Shown: positions 38,552-48,007, counted from the stretch's first letter. The stretch: DNA of 64,000 nucleotides from an uncultured Sutterella sp. (GCA_949287305.1 CASEFX010000026.1:124001-188000); one strand, 5' to 3'. The notes: generated by a model from the letters alone, not told the origin. Numbers and translations: made by a program.

Positions 38552-39010
38552 ATGCAGTGGTCGTCGGCCTTGGCCCGTTCGACCGGAAGATCGCACCCCG
38601 CGACGCACGCCGCCACCCCGGGTCGCTCCCGCGAAGGCGCGGGCCGCAAGCCCACGGGCCACATCACCCGCACGATCCGGCTCCTTCCCGAGCAGTACGA
38701 GCTCCTTCGCAGCCTCGGCGGGAGCGAATTTCTCCGCGTCCTTCTCGATCGGATCCATGAGAGCAAGATCGCCATCCCGGTGGACACGCTGAAATTCACG
38801 GAAGTTGAGCAGGACAGATTCATCGACGGCAGGACGGACGCGGGCGGCAGCACCGACGACGCAGAAACCGAAAATCCCTGGTTTGCCCCGTGGGAATGGT
38901 CGCCCGAAATCATCGTGAGAGGCACGCCCCCGGAAGAATGGGGCGCAGACTTCTATCGGCAGTGCAAGCCCGAGATCGACGCCGTCCTGGCCGCGGACGA
39001 CGGCGAATAA
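38552..39010 (+). CDS. Ribbon-helix-helix-like small protein of mobile-element type
   Basis: About 152 residues; the start is uncertain (TTG 38534, ATG 38537 and ATG 38552 are in frame and none has a good ribosome-binding site). The recognisable block is GAGRKPTGHITRTIRL followed by LPEQYELLRSLGGSEFLRVL, a GRP(K)-type basic stretch plus strand-helix-helix pattern typical of small ribbon-helix-helix proteins in phages and conjugative elements. The C-terminal part is acidic with WFAPWEWSPEI. It lies 1.6 kb upstream of the tra operon, on the same strand, so a regulator of the element is possible. Confidence 0.5.
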   Translation: MQWSSALARSTGRSHPATHAATPGRSREGAGRKPTGHITRTIRLLPEQYELLRSLGGSEFLRVLLDRIHESKIAIPVDTLKFTEVEQDRFIDGRTDAGGSTDDAETENPWFAPWEWSPEIIVRGTPPEEWGADFYRQCKPEIDAVLAADDGE

Positions 39011-39132
39011 GCCCGTCCGCAAAACCCTTCAACTTGACTCCGGCGGCCTGATCAACCGTCTTCCCCGTGCAAACGGGGGTGTTTCGCAAAAGACCGACGG
39101 GCATTTCTTCAGCCCGCAAGGTCTTCGGTCTC

Positions 39133-39201
39133 GCCTGAGCGCTAGCCCCTTCCCCGCTCAGGCGGGGTATTCCTCCAACGGCCCGGCATGTCCGGGCCGT
39201 T
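39133..39201 (+). terminator. Two hairpins after the ribbon-helix-helix gene
   Basis: GCCTGAGCG (39133-39141) pairs with CGCTCAGGC (39155-39163), and AACGGCCCGG pairs with CCGGGCCGTT (39177-39201) followed by GTTGTT. The second looks like an intrinsic terminator with a weak T tract. Confidence 0.55.
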
Positions 39202-39376
39202 GTTGTATCGATCGCGTGCAGCGGTCACGATCCCTTTTCGTACACGACGGAAACGCCGCCCCCTCCGGGTTCCATGCAAAACGGCCCTCACCCCGTAAAG
39301 AATGAGAGCCGCAAAAGGATGGGACGAATCGAATCAAGTACCGATCATCGCCTACAAAGAAGAATATATCTTCTTA

Positions 39377-39739
39377 TTAATCAAAAAGTTTGGATCGAAA
39401 GCCAAGCAAAATTTGCACCGACAAAACGTCGTTGCGCTGCCCCGAGCGAATTTCTTCATAAAGTTTGAGAACTTCCGCCAAGAGTGTCCCCTCTTCCAGG
39501 GAAGTCTTCGCCATGCGAACCTTCAGCGGAGGAAGTTTTGCTTGAGATCGGATCTTTTTCTTCTCCATCGCCATCTGAACGAGCCCCATCCTCTTGGTGT
39601 CATTTGATGAATGCTTGAATTTCCACAATACTTCCAACATGAGAATAAACAACAACTTCTGAATTTGAAGATCCTCACATTCTTCCAAACTTTGGATAAT
39701 ATTTTTATATTTACGGTCGGAAAGTAAAACTTTCACCAT
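39377..39739 (-). CDS. AT-rich hypothetical protein
   Basis: A 120-residue, Leu/Lys-rich, probably all-helical protein (IIQSLEECEDLQIQKLLFIL in the middle, KLYEEIRSGQRNDVL near the end). There is no family resemblance I can name. Its composition is far more AT-rich than its neighbours, pointing to transfer. GGAG lies 11 bases before the ATG. It runs against the tra operon direction. It could equally be a chance frame in AT-rich non-coding DNA. Confidence 0.35.
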   Translation of the reverse strand: MVKVLLSDRKYKNIIQSLEECEDLQIQKLLFILMLEVLWKFKHSSNDTKRMGLVQMAMEKKKIRSQAKLPPLKVRMAKTSLEEGTLLAEVLKLYEEIRSGQRNDVLSVQILLGFRSKLFD

Positions 39740-40603
39740 ATTAAAAAGGCTCCGTTGTCAAATATACGGGGTGGAAAAATCATTTGTTTTCCATTGAGTG
39801 CAAGCGAGCGCCCGCCGGAGTCTCTCGATCCGGCACGCTCCCAAGTTGAGGGCTTCAACAAAAATACATATCTTTATAAACCAACCTTAAAAGGCCGTCT
39901 GCAGCTCCTTATAAAAATGTTCAACGGGATTGAACACCGTTGAACAATCTTTCAAGATGTCGAAACGCCTGCCAACCCATAGATCTTTTCCTTAGGTAAT
40001 GCATCCAGGGCGGACGGGAAACGAATCATAGCGAAGCCGGTCCTTTTTGTCAAGGGCACATTTTTTCATCGGCTGCTTTTTTGCATAGCATCATTGATGC
40101 GCAGCGAGGCGACAAAAAGAAAAATGACCGCAGAATGTACACGCAACGTGTACGTTGATACACGAAAAATGTACGCGGCGTCCACGATGCGCAGACGACA
40201 TGCCGACGCATCCTCTTGTACGGACAAAACTCTACCGAGAGGGGATGAAAATTCTGCCTGAAAATCTTTTTCCTCGAGTCCTGGCGCTTACCCGTATGCA
40301 CAAATTTTCATCACGAACTAAGGAATTACCCGCCCCTGGAAAAACAAAATCGGGCCCGCCCGTCCCGAACCCCATGGGTTCCAGTCGGCTTTCACACTCA
40401 TAGATCTTTATGCCTATTCCGCCACAAGGGTTTGAAGTCCATTTCCTACAAAAGAAATCTCGAAAAATCACCCCAATTTTCGACCCTTGCGAAAAGATCC
40501 CGGAGTCGCTAGAGTTCGTTTTCCCAGCCCCCCCCCCCGTTCCGATTTGAGTCGAGCGGGACGGGAACGGAAATTCCACACTCGACACACCCTAAGGAAC
40601 AAC
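39740..40603. promoter_or_regulatory. AT-rich control region upstream of the tra operon
   Basis: About 860 bases without a supportable gene but dense in symmetry. TGTTCAACGG (39918-39927) and CCGTTGAACA (39937-39946) form a 10-base inverted repeat whose 9-base spacer carries a further TTGAACA. GTACAC-N5-GTGTAC lies at 40137-40153, and GAACCC-CAT-GGGTTC at 40367-40381. A C11 run lies at 40528-40538. In F-like elements this position holds the operon promoter and sometimes oriT. No relaxase or TraM/TraY-like gene is in view to confirm an origin. Confidence 0.5.
40528..40538. repeat. Poly-C tract (C11) in the tra promoter region
   Basis: Eleven C in a row, 65 bases upstream of the traA ATG. Tracts of this length are prone to slippage and, between promoter elements, can switch transcription. 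Confidence 0.6.
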
Positions 40604-40909
40604 ATGCAGAACCTGAAAAAACTGCTCCCACTCGCCGCCGTGATGGCCGTCGCCGCCGTCGCATCGACCGAAGCTGCCGCCGCCACCTCCATGGCCCCCG
40701 ACGCCTTCGACGCCTTGTACGCGACGATTGCCGGGTGGTGCAAGGGCACGCTCGGCAAGTCCATCTCTCTCGCCTTCCTCGTGATCGGGCTCTCGCTCGG
40801 GATCATCCGCGGCTCGATCGTCGCGGCCGTCACCTGCATTGCCGCGTCCTTGTCGCTCATGATCGCCCCGACGATCCTCGAGGCGATCTTCACGGTCTCC
40901 GGGACCTAA
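40604..40909 (+). CDS. traA: TraA-type F pilin precursor
   Basis: A 101-residue prepilin. The ATG is preceded by TAAGGAAC. A signal peptide (LPLAAVMAVAAVASTEAAAA) is followed by two hydrophobic segments of the mature pilin (SISLAFLVIGLSLGIIRG and SIVAAVTCIAASLSLMI) separated by a short basic turn, the F/VirB2 pilin layout. The mature protein is about 75 residues, close to F pilin. Two Cys (one in GWCKG, one in VTCIA) are unusual for F-type pilin. First gene of the tra operon, 13 bases before traL. Confidence 0.8.
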   Translation: MQNLKKLLPLAAVMAVAAVASTEAAAATSMAPDAFDALYATIAGWCKGTLGKSISLAFLVIGLSLGIIRGSIVAAVTCIAASLSLMIAPTILEAIFTVSGT

Positions 40910-40922
40910 GCGGAGGCCGCCG

Positions 40923-41201
40923 ATGAAGCCGATCCGCGTACCGCGTGAACTGGATTCCCATCCGCGTTTTCTCCTCTGGCGCGCGGATCTCGTCTTCGTC
41001 TGGCTCACCGTCACGGCGATGGGCGCCTTTCTCGAAGAGATGCTCTACGGGAGCCTCCTCGGCGCCTTTCTCGCCTGGCGGTGGCACCGCAAGACCCTGG
41101 AGGAAGGGCGGGGTTTTCTTCGCGCCCTCTCCTACTGGCATCTGGGCGACGCGGGCCTCAAAAGGCTTCCCTCGTCCGCCCGCCGCCGCACCGTCGGCTA
41201 A
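40923..41201 (+). CDS. traL: TraL, T4SS inner-membrane component
   Basis: A 92-residue protein starting with the family signature (VPRELDSHPRFLLWRADLVF) and then two adjacent hydrophobic segments (about 25-50). TraL is the VirB3-like part of F-type systems. It is preceded by GGAGG 7 bases before the ATG and lies between traA and traE, the F order. Confidence 0.85.
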   Translation: MKPIRVPRELDSHPRFLLWRADLVFVWLTVTAMGAFLEEMLYGSLLGAFLAWRWHRKTLEEGRGFLRALSYWHLGDAGLKRLPSSARRRTVG

Positions 41202-41237
41202 GACCCGATTACCACCCGACACCGTCCGCGAGAGACC

Positions 41238-41897
41238 ATGACTTCAACCGACCCGAACCGACGGGAAACCTTCGTCCCGCAGCCTTCCGAAGGCGTCGCC
41301 GCCACCGTGGCCGCCCGCCTCGGACTGCGGCGCGCCGCCCTGGTCGCGCTCGGCGCAAGCCTGGCGACCAACGTTCTCCTGGGGCTGCACGTCGCGAGTT
41401 GCCGTCCCGTCGTGACGACGGTGCTTCTGCCGCCGGGAGGCGGCGCCTGGAGCGTGACGGAGGACCGCGCGGACCGCGACTATCTCGAGCGCATGGCTCT
41501 CGACCTCGCGCAGCGCCTCGGAAGCCTCACGCCCTCGACCGCCCAAAAGCGGCTCCTTTCGATCCTCGACTACGCGGCGCCCGAAACCCACGCGGACCTT
41601 TCGGCGCAGCTTCGGCGCGAGGCCGCGCGCCTCGCGAAGGAACACGCCTCGACGGTCTTTTTCCCGGAGCGCGTGACGGTCGACGTCGAGCGTCAGGCCG
41701 TGTCGGTGACGGGCCTCTCGAAGACCCTGATCGGCTCGGACGTAACGTCTTCCGCCCCCGCCGTCTGGCACTTTCTCTTCCGCGTCTCGGCAGGACGGCT
41801 CGAACTGCTTCGCCTCGCGAGAGAAGACGGGGAGCGCGCCGCGGTCGACACCGGCCCCGGCCGCGAAAAGCTCCTTCAAAAGGGAGACGCCTCCTAG
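41238..41897 (+). CDS. traE: TraE, T4SS inner-membrane/periplasmic component
   Basis: A 219-residue protein with an N-terminal membrane helix (about 32-52) and a periplasmic VirB8-like domain. The segment YLERMALDLAQRLGSLTPST and the following TAQKRLLSILDYAAPE match the TraE family; TVDVERQAVSVTGLSKTLIG precedes the last strands. It is slightly longer than F TraE (188). TraE is thought to bridge the inner-membrane complex and the periplasmic channel. The C-terminal ~25 residues are extra. Confidence 0.85.
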   Translation: MTSTDPNRRETFVPQPSEGVAATVAARLGLRRAALVALGASLATNVLLGLHVASCRPVVTTVLLPPGGGAWSVTEDRADRDYLERMALDLAQRLGSLTPSTAQKRLLSILDYAAPETHADLSAQLRREAARLAKEHASTVFFPERVTVDVERQAVSVTGLSKTLIGSDVTSSAPAVWHFLFRVSAGRLELLRLAREDGERAAVDTGPGREKLLQKGDAS

Positions 41898-42098
41898 GCC
41901 TCTTTCCCGTCTCAAGCCCTTCCCGAAGGGCGTTTTCCGGTGCGTCGACGCCGATCTCCTTTTCACTTCCGCACCCTTCGCGGCCGAACGGAAAAGCCGG
42001 CCGGCGGAAGCTTTTCGGAGTCGGCGCATCGGAAAACCAACGCAAAATTCGCCCCCGTCCGCGGGGGCGGCCCACCCACAAAAGACCCAGAGACCGCC

Positions 42099-43127
42099 AT
42101 GCCGGAAACCACGACACAGACGATCCGCCGCCACCATTCGCATCCAAGCCTTCCAACCTTCGCGAAGCATTCTCTGCGCCCGCTCGCGGCCGCGCTCTTC
42201 GCGCTCCTTTCCTTTCCGCCCCTGTCGCTCGCCGATCCCGCCGAGCCCCCGACCGCTCCGCCCGAACCTTCCGTCGAAGCGCAAGCTCCCTCTCCCGCCG
42301 CACCTCTCCCCGCTCCGCAGACTTCCGCCCCGGAAGAGGCCGAAGCGACCCGCACGAACTACGCCCAAGCCTTTGCCCGACGACAAGACGGGGACTTCCG
42401 CCGGAGCGCCTTTGCCCGTCAAACGGCGCAAGCCGATGAGACCGACGAAAGCCTCTTTCGCGAGGCGGACGACGTGATGCCGCTGCGGCTCACGGTTCCG
42501 CCCCTGCGGCCCTCCCGGATCGACTTTCCCGACGAGCGGATTTTGTCCGTCGTGGTGGATTCGAGCCACGTCGAAGTACGCGGCGAATCGGACCGAAGCG
42601 ACTTCTTTCTTTTGCCCAAGTACCCCGGTTCCACGACGCTTTTCGTGACGCTCGCCCGGGGCGAGACCGTTCCCGTCGAAGTCACGGTGCGCGAGGACGC
42701 AAAGCCCCGAAACGTGGTGCTGCACCTGAAGGACCGCAACGCCAAACCCGCCGCAACCCTGCGCGCGGATCTCCCCGCCATGCAGAGCGTCCCCTACGCG
42801 GACCTCTTCACGGGGCTCTTGACGGACCTTGAAAACGGCAGACTCTCCCGCGGCGTCATGACGGTCGCAAACGGCCCCGACGCGCCCTTGACGCCCGCCG
42901 TGCGCACCGTCGTCTCGCGTCTCTCGCCCCTTGCCGTCACGACGGACGCCGTCTGGCGCACGCGCGAACTCACCGTCACGCGCCTCGTCGTTCGAAACGG
43001 GAAACTCCGGGAAGCGGTGATCGACGAAGCGGCGTTGCTCACTGAGGGCGTACTCGCCTTCGCCGCGGGAAAACCTTCGCTCAAGCCCGCCGACGCCATG
43101 CACTTCTACGTCTTTGAAGCGAAGTGA
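42099..43127 (+). CDS. traK: TraK, outer-membrane-associated secretin-like T4SS protein
   Basis: A 342-residue exported protein. I chose the ATG at 42099 because a signal peptide follows (LRPLAAALFALLSFPPLSLA); the frame is open upstream to 41940 without a domain. A Pro/Ala-rich linker (about 50-90) precedes the VirB9-like domain (ISVVVDSSHVEVRG-type strands, FFLLPKYPGSTTLFVTLARG). The C-terminal domain contains the TraV/TraB-interacting strands. F TraK is 242 residues; the extra length is the N-terminal linker. Ribosome-binding site is weak. Confidence 0.8.
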   Translation: MPETTTQTIRRHHSHPSLPTFAKHSLRPLAAALFALLSFPPLSLADPAEPPTAPPEPSVEAQAPSPAAPLPAPQTSAPEEAEATRTNYAQAFARRQDGDFRRSAFARQTAQADETDESLFREADDVMPLRLTVPPLRPSRIDFPDERILSVVVDSSHVEVRGESDRSDFFLLPKYPGSTTLFVTLARGETVPVEVTVREDAKPRNVVLHLKDRNAKPAATLRADLPAMQSVPYADLFTGLLTDLENGRLSRGVMTVANGPDAPLTPAVRTVVSRLSPLAVTTDAVWRTRELTVTRLVVRNGKLREAVIDEAALLTEGVLAFAAGKPSLKPADAMHFYVFEAK

Positions 43128-43135
43128 GGTGCGGC

Positions 43136-44464
43136 ATGAACTGGCAGAAGATCTTCAATCCCAAGGCGCACGACCTCACCACCTCGGAGCGGCGTCTGCG
43201 CCAGACGGCCGTCGCCGCCGCGCTCTTTGCGGCGCTCGGCGTTCTCGTCTACACGTCGGTGCGGCTCTCGGAGCCCGTCTCCGTCTCGAAACCTTCCCCC
43301 GCCTTTACGGAAGACTTCACGCTTCGCGCCGACTCGTTTGACCGCGAAGTCTTCGTCGCGAAGTACGACCGTCGACTCAAAGATCTGGAAGCCCGCTGGG
43401 CCGCCTTCGAAGACGGTCAGGAAAAGCTGATGGCGGCGGTCGACACGCTCGCGCGCCGCGCCGAGGAAGCTCAGGCAACAACGGTCGTCGCGGGCGGAAC
43501 GCCCGTCGAAACGACGACAAAGCCCGTTCCCTCGGACGCGGAACGCCGTCTCGCGGGCGATTTGAAGCCGGCGCTTCCTCCCGCCCCCTACCCGCCGCCC
43601 GGAGCGGACGACGCCGCCGCGGCCTTCCGCACGGGGGCCGACGCCTGGGCGATGGAAGCCTTCGGTCGCCCCGCCCCGGCGGCCGCGCCGACGCTCTCCG
43701 TCGTCACCTTCACGAAGAAGACCCCGACGCCTGAAAACCGAGCGCCCACGGTGGCGGACGCGGTGCTCGAAAACCGCCCGATCCTCAATCCCGACGACCC
43801 GATCGCCGCGAACCGGGCCTTGGGCGCCACCGCCCGCGAGTACGTGACGGCGGGCTCGATCGTTCGCGGGACGCTTTTGACGGGCGTCTACGCCCCGACG
43901 GGGGGCGCCGGCGCCGGCACGCCCGTGCCGATTCTGATCGACGTCGCGCGCGAAGCGCTCCTTCCGAACGGCTACAGAGCCGACCTCACGGACTGCCGCA
44001 TGACGGGAAACGCCACGGGCGATTTGTCGTCCGAGCGCATTCTCGTTCGCCTCGAGCGTTTGGCCTGCGTGGGTGAAAAGGGCGAGGCGCTCGACATCCG
44101 CATCCGCGGCTACGTCGCGGGGCCCGACGGCAAGGTGGGGCTTCGCGGCAACTTGGTCACCCGCTCGGGTCAGGCGATCGCCAGTGCCTTGTCGGTCGGG
44201 ATTCTCTCGGGGCTCGGCAAGGCCGTGGCCTTGGGCGCCTCGGAAACCACGACCTATGCGTCCGGCTCGCAGTCGACGGTCTATCAAAACTCGCTCAAGG
44301 CTGGCCTCGGCGAAGGAACCTCGAACGCCCTGGACCGCATCGCCGACTACTACCTCAAAGTGGCGGAAAAGATCTTCCCCGTCCTCGAAGTGGACGGCGG
44401 CCAGCCCGTCGACGTGATCCTCCTGCAGGGCGTGCTTCTCGAGACGCCCAAGAGCGGCGCCTGA
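43136..44464 (+). CDS. traB: TraB, T4SS scaffold protein spanning the envelope
   Basis: A 442-residue VirB10-like protein. The ATG at 43136 follows GTGAGGTG. It has a cytoplasmic N-terminus, a membrane helix at about 27-45, a coiled-coil then Pro-rich periplasmic stretch, and the TrbI-type beta-barrel C-domain (EYVTAGSIVRGTLLTGVYAP, then SERILVRLERLACVGEKGEA and QPVDVILLQGV). Upstream of the barrel the Pro/Ala linker runs from about 140 to 215. TraB connects the ATPase side with the TraK/TraV core in the outer membrane. Its start lies 8 bases after the traK stop. Confidence 0.88.
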   Translation: MNWQKIFNPKAHDLTTSERRLRQTAVAAALFAALGVLVYTSVRLSEPVSVSKPSPAFTEDFTLRADSFDREVFVAKYDRRLKDLEARWAAFEDGQEKLMAAVDTLARRAEEAQATTVVAGGTPVETTTKPVPSDAERRLAGDLKPALPPAPYPPPGADDAAAAFRTGADAWAMEAFGRPAPAAAPTLSVVTFTKKTPTPENRAPTVADAVLENRPILNPDDPIAANRALGATAREYVTAGSIVRGTLLTGVYAPTGGAGAGTPVPILIDVAREALLPNGYRADLTDCRMTGNATGDLSSERILVRLERLACVGEKGEALDIRIRGYVAGPDGKVGLRGNLVTRSGQAIASALSVGILSGLGKAVALGASETTTYASGSQSTVYQNSLKAGLGEGTSNALDRIADYYLKVAEKIFPVLEVDGGQPVDVILLQGVLLETPKSGA

Positions 44465-44496
44465 CCTTCCCCAACCGACTTCCGACACCCCGCACC

Positions 44497-45279
44497 ATGA
44501 CGAATTCCACTCTTTTGTCAGAAGGCGCTCCGCGCCTTCGCAGCCCCCGCCTTACCCTTCGCACCGCGGTTTCCAAGACCTCGGCGCGCCGAACGCTCGC
44601 GCTCCTTGCGCCCCTTTCCACGCTTCTTCTCACGGCCTGCGGGTCGCTTACGGGCCTCGACGCCGGAAGCACCTTCAACTGCGGCAAGGGCGAGGGCGTC
44701 CCCTGCACGAGCGTCGAGACGCTCTCCCTCGAACACGCCGCCCGGACCCTTCCCTATCAGAAGGCGGAAGAAGCCAAGGCTTCCCAAGCCGCGTTCGAGA
44801 GCGCGGTCGTTGCGCCCGTCGATGCGGTCGCCCCGATTGCACCGACCGCCGTCCCCGCGACCTCTTCGAAACCCTCCGCCCTCCCCGCCGATCCGGTCGA
44901 GGCCGTGAAGGCGGCGGAAGCCTCGGATCCCCGCCGCGCCTCTTCGGCCGTGCGGCTTGACGGCAAAGCCCCGGGAAGCTTTCCCCGCCGCATCCCCGAG
45001 GTGATCCTTCGTCTCTGGGTCGCCCCGTGGACGGACGACAAGGGCACCTTCCACACGGCGGAGACCCTCTACGTCACCGTGAAGGAAGCCCGCTGGGCCG
45101 AAGCGCGCGAGCGCCGCCCGGCACACCGCCCCGCCGTGCGGTTGGGGAGCCGCCCGTCCGCCGAAAAGCCCTCCGACGCTTCGAACGAAGACCTCGAAAC
45201 GAACGTGAAAACCGAGTCGGGTCGCCTTCTGCGCGAAGCCAAGGCCGCCTTTGAAAAGACGATGGAGAGCGTTCGATGA
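44497..45279 (+). CDS. traV: TraV, outer-membrane lipoprotein of the core complex
   Basis: A 260-residue lipoprotein with a long N-region and lipobox LLTAC (Cys 48), followed by the TraV hallmark GLDAGSTFNCGKGEGVPCTS with its paired Cys. The remainder is a Pro/Ala-rich linker and a short C-domain (IPEVILRLWVAPWTDDKGTF), which matches the family's IW(I/V)APWxD motif. TraV is the VirB7-like part anchoring TraK. Its stop overlaps the traC start (ATGA). Confidence 0.87.
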   Translation: MTNSTLLSEGAPRLRSPRLTLRTAVSKTSARRTLALLAPLSTLLLTACGSLTGLDAGSTFNCGKGEGVPCTSVETLSLEHAARTLPYQKAEEAKASQAAFESAVVAPVDAVAPIAPTAVPATSSKPSALPADPVEAVKAAEASDPRRASSAVRLDGKAPGSFPRRIPEVILRLWVAPWTDDKGTFHTAETLYVTVKEARWAEARERRPAHRPAVRLGSRPSAEKPSDASNEDLETNVKTESGRLLREAKAAFEKTMESVR

Positions 45280-47978
45280 CGGCTCTTCACGACACCGCAC
45301 GCCCGGCCCCCGAAGGAGCGTCGAAAAAACCGGGTTCTTTCTTCGGCGCGGACGCGCTCAAAAGGCTCTTCGGCTTCGGGCGCTTTCGCCCGAATCTGCG
45401 CACGGCCGAAAACGCGCTCGGTCCCGAACGGGGCACGGCGATGGACGCCTTGGGCGCGACGCTTTTCGAGCGCTTCGGCCCCCTTCTTCCGCACCTCACC
45501 GTGGACGACGAAGGTTTCGTCGTCCTCGAAGCCGCCCGCCCGGGCGAATACGAGGGACTCGGCTTTGTGCTCGGCTTTCGTCCGCAGACCGGGATGACGG
45601 AAGCCATCCGCAAGGGGCTTGAAGGCCTGGTGCTCGCGGCCCTCCCCTTGGGTTCCACCGTCGCCGTGACGCTTTTTGCGGACCCCGACGTCGAGGACGC
45701 GCTGACGCTCTTTGAAGAGAGCCGTTTGTCGAAGCCGCAGCGTCTCGACCCCGCCGCCCGCGAAGTTCTCGAAATCATGACGAAGGAGCGCGCAACGCTC
45801 CTGCGCCGGGCCTCTAGAGAGCAGATCCGCCCGCAGGCGCCGGTCTACTGCCGGCGCTTTCGCGGCTGGATTTCGGTCGTGCTCCCGATCCGCAACCCTC
45901 TTTCCGAGGAAGCGCGCGACGCCGCCCGTTCGGCGCGCGAAGCGATGCGCGTCGCGCTCGAAGAGTCCTATCTCGCCGACCGCGATCCCGACGCGTCGGA
46001 TTTGCTTACGATGCTCGCCGCGCTTTTGAATCCGCAGAAGGTCCGCCGCGGGACCTTCATGAAGAAGCACTTCGACCCCTTGAACGAACTGCGCCTGCAG
46101 ACGGTCGCGCCCGACACGGAAATCCGGATCGAAAAGGACGGAATCCTCTTTGCGGACGCGGACGACGTCGGGCTCGAGCACGCCGTGCGGGCCGTGGGAC
46201 TTTCGGTTGCGGGCATGCCGCCCACCTGGACGCTTGCCGCCACCTCGGCGCTCGCGGGCGACCCGGGCCGCTCGGGCTCGCAGATTCCCTGCCCCTTCTT
46301 GACGACCACCTGGTGGCAGGTGACGGACAGTGTCTTGGAGAAAACCAAGATCGAATCCGAACTCGTGCGTGCGCGTCAGATGAGCCGCACGCCCGTCTCG
46401 TCCCTCACACCCCACTACCACGACCGCGCCAAAGACCTCGCGATCGCCTCGGAAGGCTTCTCAAGGGGCCTGCCCGTCTATCCGTCGCAAACGGAAATCC
46501 TCCTTTTCACGCCCGTTCGGCAGACGGCCTTGTGCGTCGAAGCCGCGAGAACGCTCGCGCGCAAGAACGGCATTGAACTCCGCCCCAACGCGGCGTTGCA
46601 CGTGCAGTCGCTTTTCGCGTCGCTTCCCTTGGCGGCCGGTCCGCTTCTCGCGAAGGACGCCCGCGCGCTCGACCGCTTTCCGCGGCGCACCGCGGAAACG
46701 ATCACGGCGTTGTTGCCCGTCGTCGCCGACTATTCGGGGACCGGACGGCGCGACCACGAAAAGGCGGAAACGCCCCTTCTTGCGCTTCTCTCGCGGCGCG
46801 GGCACCTCTTTTACGTCGATCCCTTCGCCTGCCGCGCGGGGAGTTTCTCGGGAACGATCGTTGGGAAACCGGGCTCGGGGAAGTCCGTCGTCATGAACGA
46901 ACTCGCACTCGGCGTTCTCGCCCAGGGCGGACGCGTCTGGGTGATCGACGTGGGGCGCAGCTACGAAAAGCTCTGCGGGCTTTTGGGCGGCGACTTTCTC
47001 ACCTTCGACGACGAAAACGTGTGGGACGCGAATCCCCTGCGCTACTTGTCGGACGAGTCCGAGCGCGTCGAACGCGTGACGGCGATTCTCGAGGAGTTTT
47101 TGGGCGACGGCGAGCGCGACGCGCTCCTTCATCAGTGGCTGCTCCTCACGCTTCCGATCCTGCACCGCGAAGCCCGGGCGCAGGGCCGCACGCCCACTTT
47201 GCCCGAGCTCATCGCTGCGATGCGGCGGGTGAGAAAGGCGGACGGCACGCCCGACCAGCGCTTTTTCGACGCGGCGCAGAAGCTCGCCCCCTACGCCGAA
47301 GGCGGGCCCCTCTCGAAGTGGACCGACGGCTCGGGGCGGCCCTTTGACTTTTCGAGCGACTTCACGGTTCTCGAAATGGAGGGGCTCTCGGGGCATCCGA
47401 CCCTCCGAAATGCCATGTTGTTGCAGGTGATGCTCGCGATCGAGGCGGAAATGCAGAAGGACCGCCGCCCTCCGAAATTGGTTCTCATCGACGAAGCCTG
47501 GGACCTCATGAAAAGCGGCCGCTCGGCGGCCTTCATCGAAAAGGGCTTTCGACAGGCGAGAAAACTGAACGGCGCTTTCTTCACAGCCACCCAGTCCGTC
47601 GCCGACTACTGGCAGTCCGAAACGGCGAGGGCGGCCTGGACCTGCGCCGACACCCGCATTTATCTCCGACAGGACGCGGAAACGCTCGAGAGTCTCGCCG
47701 CGGACGGAAAGTTCCCGCAGGACACCTGGCTCAAGACGGCGGTCGCGAGTCTTACGACGGCGCGCGGCCTCTGGTCCGAAGTCCTCGTGCAGGTGGGCGA
47801 CCATCCGCCCGCGATCGGGCGGCTGGTGCTCGACGATTTCACTCGCGTCGCCGCAAGCTCCCACGCCCGCGAAGTGATGGGCGTTCGCGACTGGCGCGCC
47901 CGCGGCCTCACGCTCGCCGAAGCCGTGATGCAAATCGCGCGCAACCAATACCCCTCGGACGCCCCCGAAGCCCGCTGA
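45276..47978 (+). CDS. traC: TraC, T4SS assembly ATPase
   Basis: A 900-residue VirB4-like ATPase, close to F TraC (875). Walker A is GKPGSGKSVV at about 530, and Walker B is LVLIDEAWDLM at about 735, followed by ATQSVADYW (the conserved Gln) and a C-terminal arginine-finger region. The N-terminal half is the TraC-specific domain (AENALGPERG..., PLLPHLTVDDEGFVVLEAAR). It energises pilus assembly at the inner membrane. Start is coupled to traV by an ATGA overlap. Confidence 0.92.
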   Translation: MTALHDTARPAPEGASKKPGSFFGADALKRLFGFGRFRPNLRTAENALGPERGTAMDALGATLFERFGPLLPHLTVDDEGFVVLEAARPGEYEGLGFVLGFRPQTGMTEAIRKGLEGLVLAALPLGSTVAVTLFADPDVEDALTLFEESRLSKPQRLDPAAREVLEIMTKERATLLRRASREQIRPQAPVYCRRFRGWISVVLPIRNPLSEEARDAARSAREAMRVALEESYLADRDPDASDLLTMLAALLNPQKVRRGTFMKKHFDPLNELRLQTVAPDTEIRIEKDGILFADADDVGLEHAVRAVGLSVAGMPPTWTLAATSALAGDPGRSGSQIPCPFLTTTWWQVTDSVLEKTKIESELVRARQMSRTPVSSLTPHYHDRAKDLAIASEGFSRGLPVYPSQTEILLFTPVRQTALCVEAARTLARKNGIELRPNAALHVQSLFASLPLAAGPLLAKDARALDRFPRRTAETITALLPVVADYSGTGRRDHEKAETPLLALLSRRGHLFYVDPFACRAGSFSGTIVGKPGSGKSVVMNELALGVLAQGGRVWVIDVGRSYEKLCGLLGGDFLTFDDENVWDANPLRYLSDESERVERVTAILEEFLGDGERDALLHQWLLLTLPILHREARAQGRTPTLPELIAAMRRVRKADGTPDQRFFDAAQKLAPYAEGGPLSKWTDGSGRPFDFSSDFTVLEMEGLSGHPTLRNAMLLQVMLAIEAEMQKDRRPPKLVLIDEAWDLMKSGRSAAFIEKGFRQARKLNGAFFTATQSVADYWQSETARAAWTCADTRIYLRQDAETLESLAADGKFPQDTWLKTAVASLTTARGLWSEVLVQVGDHPPAIGRLVLDDFTRVAASSHAREVMGVRDWRARGLTLAEAVMQIARNQYPSDAPEAR

Positions 47979-48007
47979 CCGACCCTCGAACGGAGAAGGA
48001 AAAGCTC

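Noticed and set aside
39010..39270. Possible tRNA or small RNA in the hairpin-rich stretch
   Set aside because: The hairpins do not form a cloverleaf and no anticodon arm is present; terminators explain them.
41940..42098. N-terminal extension of traK
   Set aside because: The added 53 residues are basic and precede the signal peptide, which would then be internal.
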